Program-made: the position numbers and the translations under genes
Part shown: piece by piece, positions 60,021 through 64,000 of the stretch
How positions within the stretch are numbered: the first letter of the stretch is position 1
Layout: each line of letters opens with the position of its first letter
Source of the DNA: Membranipora membranacea
Taxonomy: Eukaryota; Bryozoa; Gymnolaemata; Cheilostomatida; Membraniporidae
Direction: 5' to 3'
Length of the DNA: 64,000 nucleotides
NCBI GenBank assembly: GCA_914767715.1
Contig: OU612073.1
Location: forward strand, 21,452,001 to 21,516,000
Notes under the pieces: model-generated
The model's input: only the letters and a program-made list of their open reading frames with translations
What the model was told of the DNA's origin: nothing
The model's database searches: none

Positions 60021-60802
60021 TCGAAGCAGTCAAAATTTGATTTGATATTGGTTTTATGTCAGTAACCATGGAGACTGGCCATAATTGATTGCACTTTGAT
60101 TGTGGGAACCCAGCAATGTATTTCAGCTTCAAGCCACACGATTGGTTTACCAATACAATGATCATCCAACAAGTCAGGATTAAAATCAAGTACCAAATTT
60201 TTGCCCAGATCACTGGTGGTAGTTTTCCATTGTAATTGAAGTCCGGTACCAGCAGCTCTGGTTGATTTAATATGAGCACTTAAACCAAAGCCAGTAAACC
60301 CTATTACCAACAGTTGATCAATTGCCAACAATTGGTAATCATGCTCTCTCAATGTATTGCCTGTTCCATCAAGGACAGAGTGATAGCAAGGAGAGTGAAA
60401 GTGTTGGTGGGATATCCCACCATCCTTGGTGATAGTGATCACATAACATACCTGTTACCGTAGTTACAAGAAATAGAATATTTCCAAGTCAAACCTTATC
60501 TTATATTTTTAATACACAGATATCAAATGAAATATACGTAGTTTGCCAAAGTAAATGTAAATTTTAGTGCACCCATTATACGAGACCCACTCGTGACAAA
60601 ATGTTTCAGTTTTTTTCATTTTTCACTACACTTGCACAATATTAAATCCATGCTCACAACGCTTTCTGTGATGTTTGAGCCCAAGTAATCAGGCTAACAT
60701 TAAGATAACCACCCTTCATCCCGCTTTACATATCTCTAAATACATAAGCGAAATCAAAGAGGAAGAGCACTGGTTATGCTTGAATAGTATTAGGTCATCC
60801 TT
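60021..60802. other. No gene assigned; one open minus-strand frame
   Basis: A minus-strand frame of 127 codons (60442-60059) is open but resembles nothing I know. Without splice context or homology I do not call it a gene. Confidence 0.35.
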
Positions 60803-63315
60803 TATAAGGGGACTTGGTATCGTTTGTTTTTCATTTTAGCGCACTGATGCTAAAATATGAAAAAACAACTTTTTTTCGTTTATTGTTCCAAAACAACAAA
60901 TCGAAATATGAAAATCGAGTTAATTTTTGTTTTTTAATTATCTTATTAATGAAAACCGAAATATTGATATGAATCCTATTTTCATATTTCAACTTTGAAT
61001 CACAGTAACAAAAATCAAACATTGCAAATGTAGCCTTAATTGTTATTTTTTTCATGGGGATATACTGGGATTTGCATTTCTTGCCGCTACCGGATGCTGC
61101 TGCCAAAAATGTTATGTCTGCCTGAGGTTGGCATGCTGAGATAATTTTTCAAGTCAAGTCAGCTGCTATGAGGGGCTACTGTGTGGCTTGTCTGCATTGA
61201 TTGCCACACAATGTATGTTACAGTGCTGGGGTGAAGATGTGAGGTATTCGGCGCAGGTGCTTTGTAGTGAATTTTGCTGATGCTGTTAGGCTGCCGCCTG
61301 GTGGCTGCCGCTTGTTTGATGTCGATTGTACGTTAAGCTTGCTGCCTCTGGTGGGTGTGCTGCCGCTGGTGTGTTACAGATGGTGTGCTCAGTGTGCTGA
61401 CGATAGTGTGCAGTGCGTTTATTTTTTCAACTGATATCATGGTATTAATAAAATTGAATGCTTACAATGCTGGGTCAAAAATGACTGAGAGCGGAGATTA
61501 CTTAAATCAGTAGTTCATAGTTTAGGTCTAAAAATAGTTTTGCAGCGAGATGACGTTCTACATTCATTACTGATAATACAATTTAGTCCAGTGGCAGCCT
61601 ACCAAAAATGTGGCTAGAAACGCAACTTCATTTACAAACTTGGATGGATAAATTCTTCAAGTGGATTCTAGGGTAGTTTTTCGAGGCGGTCGCAATGGTG
61701 ATGATGTAAATTACACAAAGTTGCACAATAGGAAGCTAATTGCCAAAAATGACCAAAATCACTGTTCTTTGGAGATTTCAAAGGTCTGTCCTGTGCTCAC
61801 CTTATGAGTTGGGCTACTCAAATTCTGCAATCAGATTTATACATACCTTTTGTATTATATCATTGTGATATCTCAAATATTGAGTGAATGACCAACCTTA
61901 TAAAAAGTGATAACACCGCAAAAAGGGAAAGTGATAAAACAATGATGCATTGGTTCAAAACATCCAAAATCAGAAAGAGCATGTCATCATTAGTGGGTCT
62001 ACAAGTTCAAATGGGTCTGTTATCATAAGTAGCCGAGATATGGCCAACAACGGTTGCAATACCCCTTCTTTCACCTGTATATAACTATCATTGAAAGGAC
62101 CCTATTTTTTTAATTTTGCAGTCGCCTCGAAAACTGACTTTGAATGTTCGTATCGATTTGATTTTTTCTTATGGTGGTTTTGTATTGACTCCATCAATGC
62201 CCTAATTTTTTTTCCTCATTACACACCTGATGATCCTTGAAGGAGTTCATTTTTGCTTTACTTGCTATATAAACATAGAAAGACGATTTTTATGATACTA
62301 TAAAGGAAACCTAAAAGTACGCACTGCAGTGTTTTTGGCAATTAGCGGCTTAATGTGCAACTTAGAGTAAGGTACAATATTGCCATTGCGATCAGCTTCA
62401 AAAACTGTACCAGAAACAACTGACAAACCTTATCCATCCAAAATCGCAAATGGAAGTGATAAGTTAGGAGGAGGCTGCCACCGAACTAATTAAAAAGAGG
62501 GTGTGTTTGATCAGCACCTATTTCTAGAAAATGCCTCTTGCTCTGTTAAAAAAAATCATGATGAGGATAAATTCAAAAACTCCACCCTTTCTTCATAACA
62601 TAGGTTTGGTAAACGGGTGATATGCTGCCGCTGATGTGCTGCGATTGTACGCTCAGCATATATCCTCTGGTGGGTGTGCTGCCGCACACCAATGAGCGGC
62701 AGCACACCCACTATCGGCAGCACACTGAGCACACCATCTGTAACACATCAACGGCAGCACACCCACCAGAGGCAGCAAGCTTAACGTACGATCGACATCA
62801 AACAAGCGACAGCCACCAGGCAGCAGCCCAACAGCAGCAGCAAAATTCACTACAAAGCACCTGCGCCGAATACCTCATATCTTCACCCCAGCACTGTAAC
62901 ATACATTGTGTGGTACTCAATGCAGAAAAGCCACACAGTAACCCCTCATAGCAGCTGACTTGACTTGACAAATTATCTCAGCATGCCAACCTCAGACAGA
63001 CATCCCATTTTAAGCGGCAGCATCCGGTAGCGGCAAGAAATGCAAATCCCCAGTAAATCCCCATGAGAAAAATAACAACTAAGGCTACATTTGGAACGTT
63101 TGATTTTTGTTACTGTGATTCAAAGTTAAAATATGAAAATAGGATTCATATCAATATTTCTGTTTCCATCAATAAGAAAATCAAAAAACAAAAATTGACT
63201 CGAATTTCATATTTTGATTTGTTGTTTTGGAATAATAAACGAAAAACAAGTTGATTTTTATATTTTAGCATCAGTGCGCAAAAATGAAAAATAAACGATA
63301 CTAAGTCCCCTTATA
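60803..63315. mobile_element. 2.5-kb element with about 620-bp inverted arms
   Basis: The left tip TATAAGGGGACTTGGTATCG and the right tip CGATACTAAGTCCCCTTATA are inverted. Pairing continues inward for roughly 620 bp (60803-61420 with 62690-63315) with moderate divergence, including the shared segment around GGGATTTGCATTTCTTGCCG. The arms are rich in GCTGCCG-type repeats near their inner ends. The central 1.27 kb hosts a second inverted-repeat element. No transposase ORF is seen. TATA at the tips may be the target duplication. Confidence 0.8.
61580..62492. mobile_element. Nested inverted-repeat element inside the 2.5-kb element
   Basis: GTGGCAGCCT (61591) and AGGCTGCCAC (ending 62481) are inverted, and imperfect pairing extends on both sides (AATTTAGT with ACTAATT outward; GGATGGATAA with TTATCCATCC inward). 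Internal blocks match the element at 6756-7515. No ORF. Confidence 0.65.
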
Positions 63316-64000
63316 TTCCTTACCAAATTGATTGTATTCATTTGAGGTGCTTAGCAATCCATAACTGAATAATTTATCACCTCCACACATCTCTGATTTT
63401 TTTGTTACCACACCACACCGATTTCCAAGAAGAGATACACACTTACTTAAACCTCCATTAGACAACTTAAACCACAAAATAGCAACAAACTTTAATATTT
63501 CACTCTCTTCATTGAGAAACACCTTTACTTTGAATAAGTTAAAGAAAAGGCTAATGCAACATTTTTTCAGTTTATTGGCATAGTCTTATTTTTTGTTGAT
63601 TCTTTGTTTGTATCATTTTTCTTTTTTTGCCATTTATGTCACATCATGAAAAACATTTGAAATGATGAATTGTTGCTGACAATAAAAGTATATATATATA
63701 ACACGCAGTGCTAATAGAGTAGTTGTTCATCCACAATCAGTTTTAAAGGATAGTTTAGTAGAATTCCGGCATGTTTTAGGATTCTGTTAAATTTTTGTAA
63801 TTCATATTTTCCTGCATCAAGATCTAATTGTTACACTGCTTATCTACCATGATAAGTTGTTTTAATCCTTGCCAAAGTCATAATCACATTTAGAACAAGG
63901 AGTGATCAAACCAATCAAGGGGGCGTTAAGTTGAATTTTCATTGACTTGTTTAAATCTGATGAGAACATATGCCGTAAAATATCTGTCACACACACACAA
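63316..64000. other. No gene seen
   Basis: AT-rich sequence with a short TATATATATA run (about 63690) and a CA run at the window end. Confidence 0.4.

Noticed and set aside
60059-60442. 127-codon minus-strand frame
   Set aside because: Open but unrecognised; overlaps another frame of similar length, and no exon structure supports it.
62622-62951. 109-codon His/Gln-rich frame
   Set aside because: It lies in the GCTGCCG-rich arm of the 2.5-kb inverted-repeat element; composition explains the open frame.

Overview
The window is nuclear DNA from an intron-rich metazoan, most likely an aquatic invertebrate. It has many short phase-matched exons with GT-AG borders and AATAAA poly(A) signals. Its gene families are animal ones (SOCS box, sacsin, an IL-17-like cytokine), and degraded LTR, LINE and hAT-type elements are abundant. 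No bacterial-style operons, rRNA or CRISPR are visible. I could not identify the species. All gene models below were built by hand from splice sites and reading-frame phase.

Layout. (1) 1-10.2 kb, minus strand: a tandem family of SOCS-box genes. Copy A runs off the left edge, copy B is decayed (5' deletion and 3' frameshift), and copy C is complete with four exons. Copy C can be joined in frame into about 419 residues with an elongin BC box and a Cul5-like box. A clean 845-bp inverted-repeat element, hairpins and another inverted-repeat element lie between the copies. (2) 10.6-18.8 kb: transposon ground. It holds a hAT-like non-autonomous element, a LINE 3' fragment, and a dead Ty3/Gypsy-like retrotransposon carrying a hAT MITE inside its reverse transcriptase. 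The retrotransposon's integrase plus a third SGNH-like ORF lie in an inverted block. (3) 18.8-27.3 kb: no convincing gene; a MITE with a tRNA-like insert and small hairpins.

(4) 27.3-51.5 kb, plus strand: one sacsin-like gene that I can chain through 30 coding exons with consistent phase (2083 residues). It has one sacsin-repeat (HSP90-like ATPase) region, a long middle part, a J-domain segment with HPD, and a HEPN domain. Its 5.6-kb intron 9 contains, on the opposite strand, a four-exon gene for a secreted IL-17-like cystine-rich protein. The same intron has a fragment matching the 5' end of U2 snRNA. (5) 52.2-57.1 kb, plus strand: three tandem copies of an unrecognised small two-exon gene (61-71 residues) whose products start MGN and share a C-terminal motif. 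Two copies lie in a recent 1.39-kb direct duplication; the third is diverged. (6) 57.3-64 kb: a long-arm hairpin element, a LINE 3' end, a 10-bp minisatellite, and a 2.5-kb element with arms of about 620 bp that hosts a second inverted-repeat element.

How the genes fit together is inference. SOCS-box proteins, sacsin-type HEPN/J proteins and IL-17 cytokines are all connected to proteostasis or immune signalling in animals. Physical clustering here may reflect an immune-type gene neighbourhood with local duplication, but nothing in the sequence proves co-function.
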